DNA of 64,000 nt. Source: Mycolicibacterium bacteremicum. Lineage in GTDB: Bacteria > Actinomycetota > Actinomycetes > Mycobacteriales > Mycobacteriaceae. The translations under genes and the position numbers were made by a program. Of the stretch, positions 16,205-25,099 are shown one piece after another (the stretch's first letter is position 1; the number at the start of each line of letters is the position of its first letter). The stretch is from contig NZ_CALUAE010000008.1 of NCBI RefSeq assembly GCF_943913955.1, positions 37,107 to 101,106 of the forward strand, written 5' to 3'. Under the pieces are notes generated by a model, which searched no databases, was not told the origin of the DNA, and saw only the letters and a list, made by a program, of their open reading frames with translations.

Positions 16205-17059
16205 GTGACTGACGATCTGCCACCCGACCACGTGATGGCGGCGTTTGGTCTGGCCGGTCTGCGGCCGGTGCCGCTGGGTTCCAGCTGGGAGGGTGGCTGG
16301 CGCTGCGGCGAGGTCGTGCTGTCGATGGTCGCCGACCATGCGCGGGCGGCCTGGTCGGCCAAGGTCCGCGAGACACTGTTCGCCGACGGTATCCGGCTGG
16401 CGCGGCCGGTGCGCTCCACCGACGGTCGCTACGTGGTGGCCGGCTGGCGTGCCGACACCTTCGTCGCCGGGACCCCCGAGCCCCGACACGACGAGGTGGT
16501 CTCGGCGGCGGTGCGGCTGCACGAGGCGACCGCGAAGCTGGAACGCCCGCGTTTTCTGACCCAACCGCCGGTGGCGCCGTGGTCGGATGTCGACGTGTTC
16601 ATCGCCGCCGACCGGGCGGCGTGGGAGGACCGGCCGTTGCACACCCTGCCCGCGGGCGCCCGGGTGTCGCCGGGCACGCCGGACGGCCAGAAATCGGTGG
16701 AGCTGCTCAACCAGTTGGCGACGCTGCGCACCCCGACCCGCAGCCCGAGCCAGCTGGTGCACGGAGACCTCTACGGCACAGTGCTTTTCGCCGGCACCGC
16801 GGCACCGGGGATCACCGACATCACGCCGTACTGGCGGCCGGCGTCGTGGGCGGCCGGGGTGGTCGTCGTGGACGCGCTGGCCTGGGGCGAGGCCGACGAC
16901 GGTCTGGTCGAACGCTGGAGCCCGCTACCGGAATGGCCGCAGATGCTGTTGCGGGCGTTGATGTTCCGGCTCGCCGTGCACGCCCTGCACCCCCGGTCGA
17001 CGGCCGCGGCGTTCCCCGGGCTGTCCCGGACCGCCGCGCTGGTCCGCCTCGCCCTCTAG
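16205..17059 (+). CDS. conserved actinobacterial protein, TIGR02569/Rv3205c family
   Basis: 284-residue protein. Conserved elements are LGSSWEGGWRCGEVVLSMVADH, QLVHGDLYGTVLF (which resembles the catalytic HGD loop of aminoglycoside/choline kinase-like folds) and TDITPYWRPASWAAGVVVVDAL. By fold it may be a kinase-like phosphotransferase, but the HGDLYG loop lacks the usual following asparagine. No activity is known to me. The GTG at VTDDLPPDHV is chosen; an earlier GTG 33 bases upstream (5 bases after moeZ) is also open and would be coupled to moeZ. It ends 11 bases before a large palindromic terminator. Confidence 0.78.
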   Translation: MTDDLPPDHVMAAFGLAGLRPVPLGSSWEGGWRCGEVVLSMVADHARAAWSAKVRETLFADGIRLARPVRSTDGRYVVAGWRADTFVAGTPEPRHDEVVSAAVRLHEATAKLERPRFLTQPPVAPWSDVDVFIAADRAAWEDRPLHTLPAGARVSPGTPDGQKSVELLNQLATLRTPTRSPSQLVHGDLYGTVLFAGTAAPGITDITPYWRPASWAAGVVVVDALAWGEADDGLVERWSPLPEWPQMLLRALMFRLAVHALHPRSTAAAFPGLSRTAALVRLAL

Positions 17060-17069
17060 TTCCCTGCGG

Positions 17070-17114
17070 TTTGTGGAGCCGTACCCGTAATGATTACGGG
17101 TTGCGCTCCACAAA
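17070..17114. terminator. 45-base two-arm palindrome, bidirectional terminator between convergent genes
   Basis: Outer arms of 10 bp (TTTGTGGAGC / GCTCCACAAA) and inner arms of 9 bp (ACCCGTAAT / ATTACGGGT) share one centre at base 17092, separated by a three-base internal bulge on each side. The right half codes for the last residues and stop of the alkyltransferase-like gene. Position between converging genes fits bidirectional termination, although there is no T-run. Confidence 0.75.
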
Positions 17115-17399
17115 TCGGTACTCGCGCAGCGATACCTTGCCGTCCTTGGCCAGGACGCCCTCGGCGCGCAGTCGCTCCAACTGTCGGGTCGCCAGATGCG
17201 GCGCCGGCCGCCCGGAGGCTGGAATCACCCGGTGCCACGGGAGATCCGAGGAATCGGTGCGCATGATCCAGCCGACGATCCGCGGGCTGGACAACCCGGC
17301 CTCGGCCGCGATGTCACCGTAGGTGCTGACCCGCCCCGCCGGGATCCGGTCGACCAGCGCACGTACCGTCTCGACCTGCTCTTCGGTGACGGCGGCCAT
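17094..17399 (-). CDS. alkyltransferase-like protein (ATL), Rv3204-like
   Basis: 101-residue homologue of the DNA-binding domain of O6-alkylguanine-DNA methyltransferase. The helix-turn-helix and arginine finger region is VRALVDRIPAGRVSTYGDIA, followed by AGLSSPRIVGWIM. The catalytic PCHR motif of true methyltransferases reads PWHRV, so the acceptor cysteine is replaced by tryptophan. Such ATL proteins flip and flag alkylated guanine for nucleotide excision repair rather than repairing it themselves. ATG at MAAVTEEQ chosen. It directly follows the lipV-like hydrolase gene (2-base gap), and its end lies inside the palindromic terminator. Confidence 0.9.
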   Translation of the reverse strand: MAAVTEEQVETVRALVDRIPAGRVSTYGDIAAEAGLSSPRIVGWIMRTDSSDLPWHRVIPASGRPAPHLATRQLERLRAEGVLAKDGKVSLREYRFVERNP

Positions 17400-17401
17400 G
17401 T

Positions 17402-18193
17402 TCAGCCCAGGTGGCTGCGGATGACGGCGGCGGTCTCGACGGGCAGTGCCTGGGCGACCATGTGATCGCACTCCAGTTCGGTCAGGGTGAAATCGTCGCC
17501 GAGTGCGGCCCGCAGGGTGTCGATCAGCTCGTCGGTCGCGTACGGCGGTGTGGTGCGCGTGGCGCGCACCAGCGCCGTCGGAGTTCCGCTGCGGGGCAAC
17601 GGCACCGGCCGGGTCAGCTCACTCCAGTACGACATCGCCGCCGGCACGCTGATCCGCCAGCCCAGCCGACCGCCGGGCAGCGTGATCAGGTGCTCGTCGA
17701 GTTCGCGCTCCAGCACCGCGGGGTCCCGGCCGGCGACCTCACCCCAGGAGCCCGACAGCTTGTCCGCGCGGGCCTCGTCGCGGTCGGGATAGTCGGGGGA
17801 GGACAGCATGGCGTCGGCGATCTCGGCCATCCAGGCACCGTCGAGCGCAACCGCCGGGTCCAGCAGCACCAGCCCGCGCACCAGGTCGGGGCGCGCCGCG
17901 GCCAGCGCCAGCGCCACCGCGCCGCCGAACGAATGCCCGACCACCAGGACCGGCCCGCCCTGCTCGCCGTCCAGCAGTGCCGCCAGCGCCGCGACATTGG
18001 CCTCGATGGTCCACGGCGCGGCGTAGTCCGAGCGGCCGTGCCCGATCAGATCCGGTGCCAGCACGGTGAACTCGGCGAGGTGCTGGTCGGCGATGTCTTC
18101 ATACCGGCGGCCGTGCCCGGTCAGACCGTGGATGGCCAGGATCTGCGCCGGGCCGGCCGGACCGAAGCGATAGCTGTGCAGGGTCGCAGTCAC
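17402..18193 (-). CDS. lipV: alpha/beta hydrolase (LipV-like)
   Basis: 263-residue alpha/beta hydrolase. Features are an HGLTGHGRRYEDIA oxyanion-hole region, APDLIGHGRSDY, the nucleophile elbow VVGHSFGGAVAL with serine, LVLLDPAV, and a C-terminal catalytic ELECDHMV histidine segment. It hydrolyses a carboxylic ester or lipid, substrate not predictable. It matches Rv3203 in location, although it is somewhat longer than my memory of the M. tuberculosis protein. GTG at VTATLHSYRF gives the usual beta-strand start. Divergent from adnA, cotranscribed with the ATL gene. Confidence 0.83.
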   Translation of the reverse strand: MTATLHSYRFGPAGPAQILAIHGLTGHGRRYEDIADQHLAEFTVLAPDLIGHGRSDYAAPWTIEANVAALAALLDGEQGGPVLVVGHSFGGAVALALAAARPDLVRGLVLLDPAVALDGAWMAEIADAMLSSPDYPDRDEARADKLSGSWGEVAGRDPAVLERELDEHLITLPGGRLGWRISVPAAMSYWSELTRPVPLPRSGTPTALVRATRTTPPYATDELIDTLRAALGDDFTLTELECDHMVAQALPVETAAVIRSHLG

Positions 18194-18252
18194 CGTTCGA
18201 TCGTAGGCGCACGTCACGGCCGCTTGTCGGACCCCCGTGGTCTGATGCTGTC

Positions 18253-21200
18253 ATGTCCGCACCGCATACCGAGCTCACCCCGCAGGCACTGGCCCGCCCG
18301 GGTCTGCGCGGCACGGTACGCGTCCTCGGCGGTGCCGGCACCGGCAAGAGCCGCCTGCTCGTCGACACCGCGGCCGCCCACATCGCCGCCGGTACCGACC
18401 CGGAATCGATTCTGCTGCTGACGGGTTCGGCCACGTTGGGGGCCCGGGCGCGGGCCGCGGTCACCGCGGCACTGCTCACCGCGGGGGTGCGCGGTGTGGT
18501 CCGCGAACCGCTGGTGCGCACCGTGCACTCCTACGCCTTCGCGGTGCTACGCCTGGCCGCCCAGCGCACCGGTGGCCCGCCGCCGCGTCTGATCACCAGC
18601 GCCGAGCAGGACGGCATCATCCGCGAACTGCTCGCCGGTGACCTGGAGGACGGCGCGGCGAACTGGCCGCTGGAACTGCACCCCGCGCTGGGTACCGCCG
18701 GCTTCGCCACCGAACTGCGGGACCTGTTGGCGCGCTGTGCCGAACGCGGGGTGGACCCGGTGGCGCTGCAACGGCTGGGACGGCTCTCCGGGCGGCCCGA
18801 ATGGATCGCGGCCGGCCGGTTCGCCGCCACCTACGAGCAGGTGATGCTGCTGCGCTCGGCGGTCGGCATGGCCGCCCCGCAGGCCACCGTGCCCGCCCTC
18901 GGCGCCGCCGAACTCGTCGGTGCCGCCCTCGACGCGTTCGCCCTCGATGCCGACCTGCTGGCCGCCGAGCGTGCCCGGGTGCGGGTGCTGCTGGTCGACG
19001 ACGCCCAACAGCTCGATCCGCAGGCCGCCCTACTGGTGCGGGTGCTGGCCGCCGGAGCCGACCTCACCGTGCTCGCCGGCGACCCGAACCAGGCCGTGTT
19101 CGGGTATCGCGGTGCCGACCCGGCGCTGCTGCGCCTGGACACCCCGGCCGTCGAGCTCACCGCGTCACAGCGCTGCCCGTCCGCGGTGGCCGATGCAATC
19201 ACCGCCGTCGCGTCCCGGTTGCCCGGCGCCGACCGTCCGCGCGCGTTCACCGGCACCCCGGAGCGCACCGGGTCGGTGGCCGTCCGGATTGCCGCGTCCG
19301 CGCATGCCGAGTCCACCCTGATCGCCGACACACTGCGTCGGGCCCACCTGGTCGACGGTGTGCCCTGGTCGCAGATGGCCGTCATCGTGCGTTCGGTCCC
19401 GCGGGTGGGTGCCGGCATCGGTCGTGCGCTCGTCGCCGCCGGTGTCCCGGTGGATCTGCCGGCCGCCGAGACCGGGCTGGCCCAGCAGCCTGCGGTGCGG
19501 GCCCTGCTGACCGTGCTGGAGGCCACCGCGACCAGCCTGACCGGCGCCGCGGCACTGGAGCTGGTGACCGGACCCATCGGCCGGGTCGACCCGGTGTCAC
19601 TGCGTCAGCTGCGCCGCGCGTTGCGCCGCATCCTGGGGCATCAGGACGAGTTCGGCGAGCTGCTGGTCGGGGCCCTGCACCGGATGCCGCCCGGTCTGCC
19701 CGCCGAGCTGAGCCGCAGCCTGCAGCGGGTGCAGGCCGTGTTGCGCGCCGCGCGCGGCAGTTACCACGCCGGCATGGATCCACGGAACACGTTGTGGCAG
19801 GCGTGGAGTCGAAGCGGTCTGCAGCGTCGCTGGGTCACCATCGCCGACCGTGGCGGGCCCGGCGCGGCCGTGGCCGAACGCGATCTGGCCGCGGTGACAG
19901 CACTGTTCGACGTGGCCGACCAGTACGTGTCGACCACCACCGGGGCCACCCTGGCGGGTCTGGTCGCCCACGTCGGCACGCTGGCATTGCCGATTGCGAC
20001 CGCACCGACCACGCAGGCCGAGGCGGTGACGGTGTGCACCCCGCATGCCGCCCTGGACCGGGAATGGGATGTGGTGGTTCTGGCCGGGGTGCAGGAAGGC
20101 CTGTGGCCCAACACCGTTCCGCGTGGTGGTGTGCTCGGCACCGGCCGCCTGGTCGATGTGCTCGACGGTATCGCCGACGCCGATGGCGGGCCGGCCACGC
20201 ACCTGTCCGCCCGTGCCCCGCTGTTGGCCGAGGAGCGCCGGCTGCTGATCGCGGCGATGGGCCGCACCCGGGACCGGTTGCTGGTGACCGCGGTCGACAG
20301 CGAGACCGGTGATGCCGCGATGCTGCCCTCGCCGTTCTGCACCGAACTGGCCGCGCTGGCGGTGGGGGAGGAGGACATCGACACCGTCGCGCCCATCCCG
20401 GCTCCGCGGGTGCTCACGCCCGCGGCGCTGGTCGGTCGGTTGCGGGCGGTGGTGTGCGCACCCGATGATGAGGTCGACGAGGACACCCGCGCCTGCGCGG
20501 CAACGCAATTGGCCCGGTTGGCCGCAGCCGGGGTGGCCGGGGCCGACCCGGCGCAGTGGCACAGCCGCACCGCGCCGTCGACCACCGAGGCGCTGTGGTC
20601 GGACGAGGATCATGTGAGCACGCTGTCCCCGTCGACGCTGCAGACCCTGGTCGACTGCCCGTTGCGCTGGCTGCTGGAGCGGCACGGCGGCTCCGACAGC
20701 CGCGATGTCCGCTCCGCGGTCGGCACCCTGGTGCACGCCCTGGTGGCCGATCCGGGCAAGACCGAGAGCCAGCTGCTGGCCGAACTGGAAAACATCTGGT
20801 CGGCGTTGCCCTATGAGTCGCAGTGGTACGCCGACAACGAGCTGGCCCGGCACGGCGCGATGCTGTCGACGTTCGTGCAGTGGCGCGAGTTGACCCGCCG
20901 CCAGTACACCGAGGTGGGCACCGAGGTCGAGGTCGAGGGCATGGTGGCGCCCGGGGTGCGGGTGCGCGGCCGGATCGACCGGCTGGAACGTGACAATGCC
21001 GATCGGCTGGTGATCGTGGACGTCAAGACCGGGAAGAGTCCGGTGACCAAGGATGACGCGCAACGGCATGCCCAGCTGGCGATGTATCAGCTGGCCGTCG
21101 CCGAGGGCGTTCTGGGCGACGGGGAGGAACCCGGTGGCGGCCTGCTGGTCTATCCGGGCAAGGCGGGCACCGGCGGTGCCACCGAACGGCATCAGGACGC

Positions 21201-21351
21201 CCTCACCCCGGCCGCGGCGCAGCAGTGGCGTGAGACCGTCACCGAGGCGGCCGGCGCCACGCAGGGGCCGAACTTCGTGGCCCGGGTCAACGACGGCTGC
21301 GGGCACTGCCCGGTACGGTCCATGTGCCCGGCACAGGAGAACCGACCATGA
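18253..21351 (+). CDS. adnA: AdnA subunit of mycobacterial AdnAB helicase-nuclease
   Basis: 1032-residue UvrD-like motor plus RecB-type nuclease. Walker A is GGAGTGKS (26-33); motif II reads LLVDDAQQL rather than the DEFQD-type box, and motif III is AGDPNQAVFGYRG. The C-terminal nuclease has the GRIDRLE and VDVKTGKSP active-site strands. Cysteines in TLVDCPLRWLL and CGHCPVRSMCP make up a four-Cys set typical of Fe-S nucleases (AddB/Cas4-like). With AdnB it resects double-strand breaks in homologous recombination. ATG start; the last bases overlap the adnB start (ATGA). Equivalent to Rv3202c. Confidence 0.94.
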   Translation: MSAPHTELTPQALARPGLRGTVRVLGGAGTGKSRLLVDTAAAHIAAGTDPESILLLTGSATLGARARAAVTAALLTAGVRGVVREPLVRTVHSYAFAVLRLAAQRTGGPPPRLITSAEQDGIIRELLAGDLEDGAANWPLELHPALGTAGFATELRDLLARCAERGVDPVALQRLGRLSGRPEWIAAGRFAATYEQVMLLRSAVGMAAPQATVPALGAAELVGAALDAFALDADLLAAERARVRVLLVDDAQQLDPQAALLVRVLAAGADLTVLAGDPNQAVFGYRGADPALLRLDTPAVELTASQRCPSAVADAITAVASRLPGADRPRAFTGTPERTGSVAVRIAASAHAESTLIADTLRRAHLVDGVPWSQMAVIVRSVPRVGAGIGRALVAAGVPVDLPAAETGLAQQPAVRALLTVLEATATSLTGAAALELVTGPIGRVDPVSLRQLRRALRRILGHQDEFGELLVGALHRMPPGLPAELSRSLQRVQAVLRAARGSYHAGMDPRNTLWQAWSRSGLQRRWVTIADRGGPGAAVAERDLAAVTALFDVADQYVSTTTGATLAGLVAHVGTLALPIATAPTTQAEAVTVCTPHAALDREWDVVVLAGVQEGLWPNTVPRGGVLGTGRLVDVLDGIADADGGPATHLSARAPLLAEERRLLIAAMGRTRDRLLVTAVDSETGDAAMLPSPFCTELAALAVGEEDIDTVAPIPAPRVLTPAALVGRLRAVVCAPDDEVDEDTRACAATQLARLAAAGVAGADPAQWHSRTAPSTTEALWSDEDHVSTLSPSTLQTLVDCPLRWLLERHGGSDSRDVRSAVGTLVHALVADPGKTESQLLAELENIWSALPYESQWYADNELARHGAMLSTFVQWRELTRRQYTEVGTEVEVEGMVAPGVRVRGRIDRLERDNADRLVIVDVKTGKSPVTKDDAQRHAQLAMYQLAVAEGVLGDGEEPGGGLLVYPGKAGTGGATERHQDALTPAAAQQWRETVTEAAGATQGPNFVARVNDGCGHCPVRSMCPAQENRP

Positions 21352-24300
21352 CCCCGACACCGACACCGACCCCGACCCCGACAGCGCAGTACAGCCCCGC
21401 CGAACTGGCCGAGGTGCTCGGACTGTTCACCCCGACCCCGGAACAGGCCGCGGTCATCGCCGCCCCGCCCGGCCCACTGGTGGTCATCGCCGGGGCCGGC
21501 GCCGGCAAGACCGAGACGATGGCGGCGCGGGTGGTGTGGCTGGTCGCCAACGGGTACGCCCGGCCGGACCAGGTGCTCGGCCTGACCTTCACCCGCAAGG
21601 CCGCCGGGCAGCTGCTGCGGCGGGTCCGGACCCGGCTCGCCCGGTTGGCCGGCACCGGGCCGGGCCGTGAGGTGCGCACCGACGAGCCGCCCACCATCAG
21701 CACCTACCACGCCTTTGCGGGCAATCTGCTGCGCGAGCACGGATTGTTGCTGCCGGTCGAGCCCGACACCCGGCTGATCGGGGAAACCGAGCTGTGGCAG
21801 TTGGCCTTTCGGGTGGTGTGCGAGCACCCGACGGTGTTGGACACCGAGAAGACGCCGGCCGCGATCACCGGCCTGGTGCTGCGACTGTCCGGTGCGTTGT
21901 CCGAGCACCTGGTCGACACCGCCGCGTTGCGTGACACCCACACCGAGCTCGAACGGTTGATCCACCATCTGCCCGCCGGGCCCAACCAGCGCGGTGGCCC
22001 GGCCCAGTGGCTGCTCAAGCTGCTGGCCACCCAGACAGAACGCACCGATCTGGTGGATCTCATCGACGAGCTGCATCGACGGATGCGCGCCGAACGGGTG
22101 ATGGACTTCGGCGCCCAGATGTCCGCCGCGGCCCGCCTGGCGGCCGGCGCCCCGCAGGTGGGAGAGCAACTGCGGCAACGTTATCGGGTGGTGCTGCTCG
22201 ATGAATACCAGGACACCGGGCACGCCCAGCGCATCGCATTGTCGGCGTTGTTCGGCGGCGGGGTGGATGACGACCTCGCGCTCACCGCGGTCGGCGACCC
22301 GATCCAGTCGATCTACGGCTGGCGCGGTGCCTCGGCGACCAACCTGCCCCGGTTCACCACCGACTTCCCGCACGCCGACGGCACACCGGCGCCGACGCTG
22401 GAACTGCGTACCAGCTGGCGTAATCCCGCCGAGGCACTGCACCTGGCCAACGCCGTCTCCGAACCGGCCCGCCGGCGGTCGGTCAGTGTCCGGGAACTGC
22501 TGCCGCGCCCCGATGCCACCCCCGGCACGGTCCGCGCCGCCCTGCTCGATGATGTGGTGGCCGAACGGGACTGGGTCGCCGATCAGGTCGCCGAGCGCTA
22601 TCTGGCCGCCGAGACCCCGCCGACGGCGGCGGTATTGGTGCGCCGCAACGCCGACGCCGCGCCGATGGCCGAGGCGCTGACCGCCCGCGGTGTACCCGTG
22701 GAAGTGGTCGGTCTGGCCGGCCTGCTGTCGATCCCGGAGGTCGCCGACGTGGTCGCGATGCTGCGCCTGGTGGTCGACCCCACCGGCGGTGCGGCCGCGA
22801 TGCGGGTGCTCACCGGCCCGCGCTGGCGGCTCGGGGCGCGTGACATCACCGCACTGTGGCGGCGCGCCACCGAACTCGACGATCCGGCACCGGGTGAGCT
22901 CGGCACGATGGCCCGCATCGCCGCGCAGGCCGCGCCCGACGCCGACACCGCCTGCCTGGCCGATGCCATCTGCGATCCCGGCCCGGCCGAAGGGTATTCA
23001 CCGGTCGGGTATGGGCGCATCATCGCGCTCGGACGTGAACTGACCGGCCTGCGTTCGCATCTGGGCTATCCGCTGCCGGATCTGGTCGCCGAGATCCGGC
23101 GCGTGCTCGGTGTCGACGCCGAGGCCCGGGCCGCCCGACCGGTGCCCGCGGGCTGGGGCGGCACCGAACATCTGGACACCTTCGGTGACGTGGTGGCCGA
23201 GTTCGCCGCGCGCTCCGACGGATCGCCGGCCGGTCTGCTGGCCTATCTGGACGTGGCCGCCGATATCGAGAACGGACTGGCCCCGGCCGAGGTGACCGTC
23301 GCCGCGGATCGGGTGCAGATCCTCACGGTGCACGCCGCCAAGGGGCTGGAATGGGAGATCGTCGCGGTTCCGCATCTGAGCGGCCGGGTGTTCCCGTCCA
23401 CCGCGATGGCGCGGACCTGGCTCTCCGATGCCGGTGAACTACCGCCGCTGCTGCGCGGCGACCGGGCCACCCTGTCCGAGCATGGCGTGCCGGTGCTGGA
23501 CACCAGCGACGTCAACGATCGGAAGGCCCTGTCGGACAAGATTGCTGCGCACAAGGATGTGCTGGCCCTGCGCCGCGGCGACGAGGAGCGCCGGCTGCTC
23601 TACGTGGCACTGACCCGGTCCGAGGACACCCTGCTGCTGTCCGGGCATCACTGGGGTCCCACCGAGTCCACACCGCGCGGCCCGTCGGAGTTCCTGTTGG
23701 AGCTCAAGGCGATCATCGAGCAGTCGGGCTGCGGTGTCATCGAGCAGTGGGCCCCGGATCCGGCCGACGGTGAGCCGAACCCGCTGCGTGGCAACACCGT
23801 GGAGGCGGTCTGGCCCGCCGAGGCGCCCGGTGACCGGCGTGCGGCCACCGAACGGGGCGCCGCCCTGGTCGAGCAGGCCGCCGAGCAGCCGCAGGCCGGG
23901 ATCGACCGGGAGGACTGGGCGGCCGATGTGGACGCCCTGCTCGCCGAGCGCGAACGCGCCGCCGCGGTGGCCCCGGTGACGCTGCCGGGCCAGGTGTCGG
24001 TCAGCACGCTGGTCGACCTCGGCAAGGACCGCACCGCCGCGCTGGCCCGGCTGCGGCGCCGACTTCCGTCGCGGCCGGACCCACACGCGTTGCTGGGCAC
24101 CGCATTTCACGAATGGGTGCAGCGCTACTTCCACGCCGAGCGGCTGTTCGACCTCGATGACCTGCCGGGAGCGGTCGACAGCGACGCCGGGCGCGCACAC
24201 GCCGAGGACCTCGCCGAGCTGCAGACAGCCTTCGCCTCGTCACCATGGGCGGCGCGCACCCCGCTGGACGTGGAGGTGCCCTTCGACATGGTGCTCGGCG

Positions 24301-24629
24301 GCGGCGACGGCAGCGTCGACGGCGGGACCGCCGAGCCGACGGTGGTGCGCGGGCGCATCGACGCGGTGTTCGCCGAACCCGACGGCGGTGTGGTCGTGGT
24401 GGACTGGAAGACCGGCGATCCGCCGTCCACCCCGGAGGCCGAACGCCACGCCGCCGTGCAGTTGGCGGTGTACCGGCTGGCATGGGCCGGCCTGCACGAC
24501 TGCCCGCTCGACTCGGTGCGGGCCGCCTTCCACTACGTGCGCAGCGGTGTCACGGTGATACCCGATGAGCTGCCCGACGCCGAGGATCTCGCGGCGTTGT
24601 TGGACGGTGCGGCGGCTATCGATCGCTGA
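21348..24629 (+). CDS. adnB: AdnB subunit of mycobacterial AdnAB helicase-nuclease
   Basis: 1093 residues. After an N-terminal run of Thr-Pro repeats come Walker A GAGAGKT (49-55), GLTFTRKAAGQLLRRVR, motif II VVLLDEYQDTG, GDPIQSIYGWRGAS, and motif V LTVHAAKGLEWEIV. The nuclease domain has ALLGTAFHEWVQRYF, RGRIDAVFAEPDGG and VVVDWKTGDP, without the cysteine set present in AdnA. The intact DEYQD box fits AdnB as the principal motor. ATG overlaps the adnA stop by 4 bases and has AGGAGA upstream, so synthesis of the two subunits is coupled. Equivalent to Rv3201c. It converges on the DoxX-like gene; a weak 6-bp hairpin (24631-24656) separates them. Confidence 0.94.
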   Translation: MTPTPTPTPTPTAQYSPAELAEVLGLFTPTPEQAAVIAAPPGPLVVIAGAGAGKTETMAARVVWLVANGYARPDQVLGLTFTRKAAGQLLRRVRTRLARLAGTGPGREVRTDEPPTISTYHAFAGNLLREHGLLLPVEPDTRLIGETELWQLAFRVVCEHPTVLDTEKTPAAITGLVLRLSGALSEHLVDTAALRDTHTELERLIHHLPAGPNQRGGPAQWLLKLLATQTERTDLVDLIDELHRRMRAERVMDFGAQMSAAARLAAGAPQVGEQLRQRYRVVLLDEYQDTGHAQRIALSALFGGGVDDDLALTAVGDPIQSIYGWRGASATNLPRFTTDFPHADGTPAPTLELRTSWRNPAEALHLANAVSEPARRRSVSVRELLPRPDATPGTVRAALLDDVVAERDWVADQVAERYLAAETPPTAAVLVRRNADAAPMAEALTARGVPVEVVGLAGLLSIPEVADVVAMLRLVVDPTGGAAAMRVLTGPRWRLGARDITALWRRATELDDPAPGELGTMARIAAQAAPDADTACLADAICDPGPAEGYSPVGYGRIIALGRELTGLRSHLGYPLPDLVAEIRRVLGVDAEARAARPVPAGWGGTEHLDTFGDVVAEFAARSDGSPAGLLAYLDVAADIENGLAPAEVTVAADRVQILTVHAAKGLEWEIVAVPHLSGRVFPSTAMARTWLSDAGELPPLLRGDRATLSEHGVPVLDTSDVNDRKALSDKIAAHKDVLALRRGDEERRLLYVALTRSEDTLLLSGHHWGPTESTPRGPSEFLLELKAIIEQSGCGVIEQWAPDPADGEPNPLRGNTVEAVWPAEAPGDRRAATERGAALVEQAAEQPQAGIDREDWAADVDALLAERERAAAVAPVTLPGQVSVSTLVDLGKDRTAALARLRRRLPSRPDPHALLGTAFHEWVQRYFHAERLFDLDDLPGAVDSDAGRAHAEDLAELQTAFASSPWAARTPLDVEVPFDMVLGGGDGSVDGGTAEPTVVRGRIDAVFAEPDGGVVVVDWKTGDPPSTPEAERHAAVQLAVYRLAWAGLHDCPLDSVRAAFHYVRSGVTVIPDELPDAEDLAALLDGAAAIDR

Positions 24630-24661
24630 CCGCACCGCACCCGAAACTCAGGTGCGCAGTT

Positions 24662-25057
24662 TCAGGAGTGGCGGTAGATCTTGTAGGCCTGGGTGATCAT
24701 CGGAACCTGCAGCGGCAGCCGTGCCCACGCGCCGATCCGCATCGGCAGGGATTTGTCTCTCCACAACCGCACCATGTTCACGTTCGCCGGGAACACCCCG
24801 AGGAACAACGCGATCGCGGACAACGCCCCGAGCCGGCGGGTCTTGGGCGCGATCAACATGCCGCCGACCGCGGCCTCGGCGACACCGGAGGCCAGCGTGT
24901 AGAAGCGTGCAGAGCCCGGGAGTTCCTCGGGCACCACGGTGTCGAAGGGTTTCGGCGCCGCGAAATGCAGCACGCCCATCCCGACGAGCCACACGCCCAT
25001 CTTGGTGGCGCGTGACGCGATTGCCTGTTGCTCAACTCCGGTTGCGGGGGTCGTCAT
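24662..25057 (-). CDS. DoxX-like small membrane protein
   Basis: 131 residues with about four membrane segments: GVWLVGMGVLHFAAPKPFD, ASGVAEAAVGGMLIAP, LGALSAIALFLGVFPANV and a C-terminal helix around LPLQVPMITQAYKIY. The GVLHF.APKPFD element is typical of the DoxX/DoxD-like mycobacterial group, some of which work in redox protection. Nothing specific to one enzyme is visible. ATG at MTTPATGV chosen; an upstream open region resembles random reading. It sits between the adnB end and a divergent potassium channel gene. Confidence 0.75.
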   Translation of the reverse strand: MTTPATGVEQQAIASRATKMGVWLVGMGVLHFAAPKPFDTVVPEELPGSARFYTLASGVAEAAVGGMLIAPKTRRLGALSAIALFLGVFPANVNMVRLWRDKSLPMRIGAWARLPLQVPMITQAYKIYRHS

Positions 25058-25099
25058 GGTTACATTGTGGCGTGCCCACCCCGCGCCGATCGATAAATC

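Noticed and set aside
21348..21386. Short tandem hexamer repeats in adnB considered as a CRISPR-like or satellite array
   Set aside because: Units of 6 bases without spacers, inside the coding frame. A simple Thr-Pro coding repeat.
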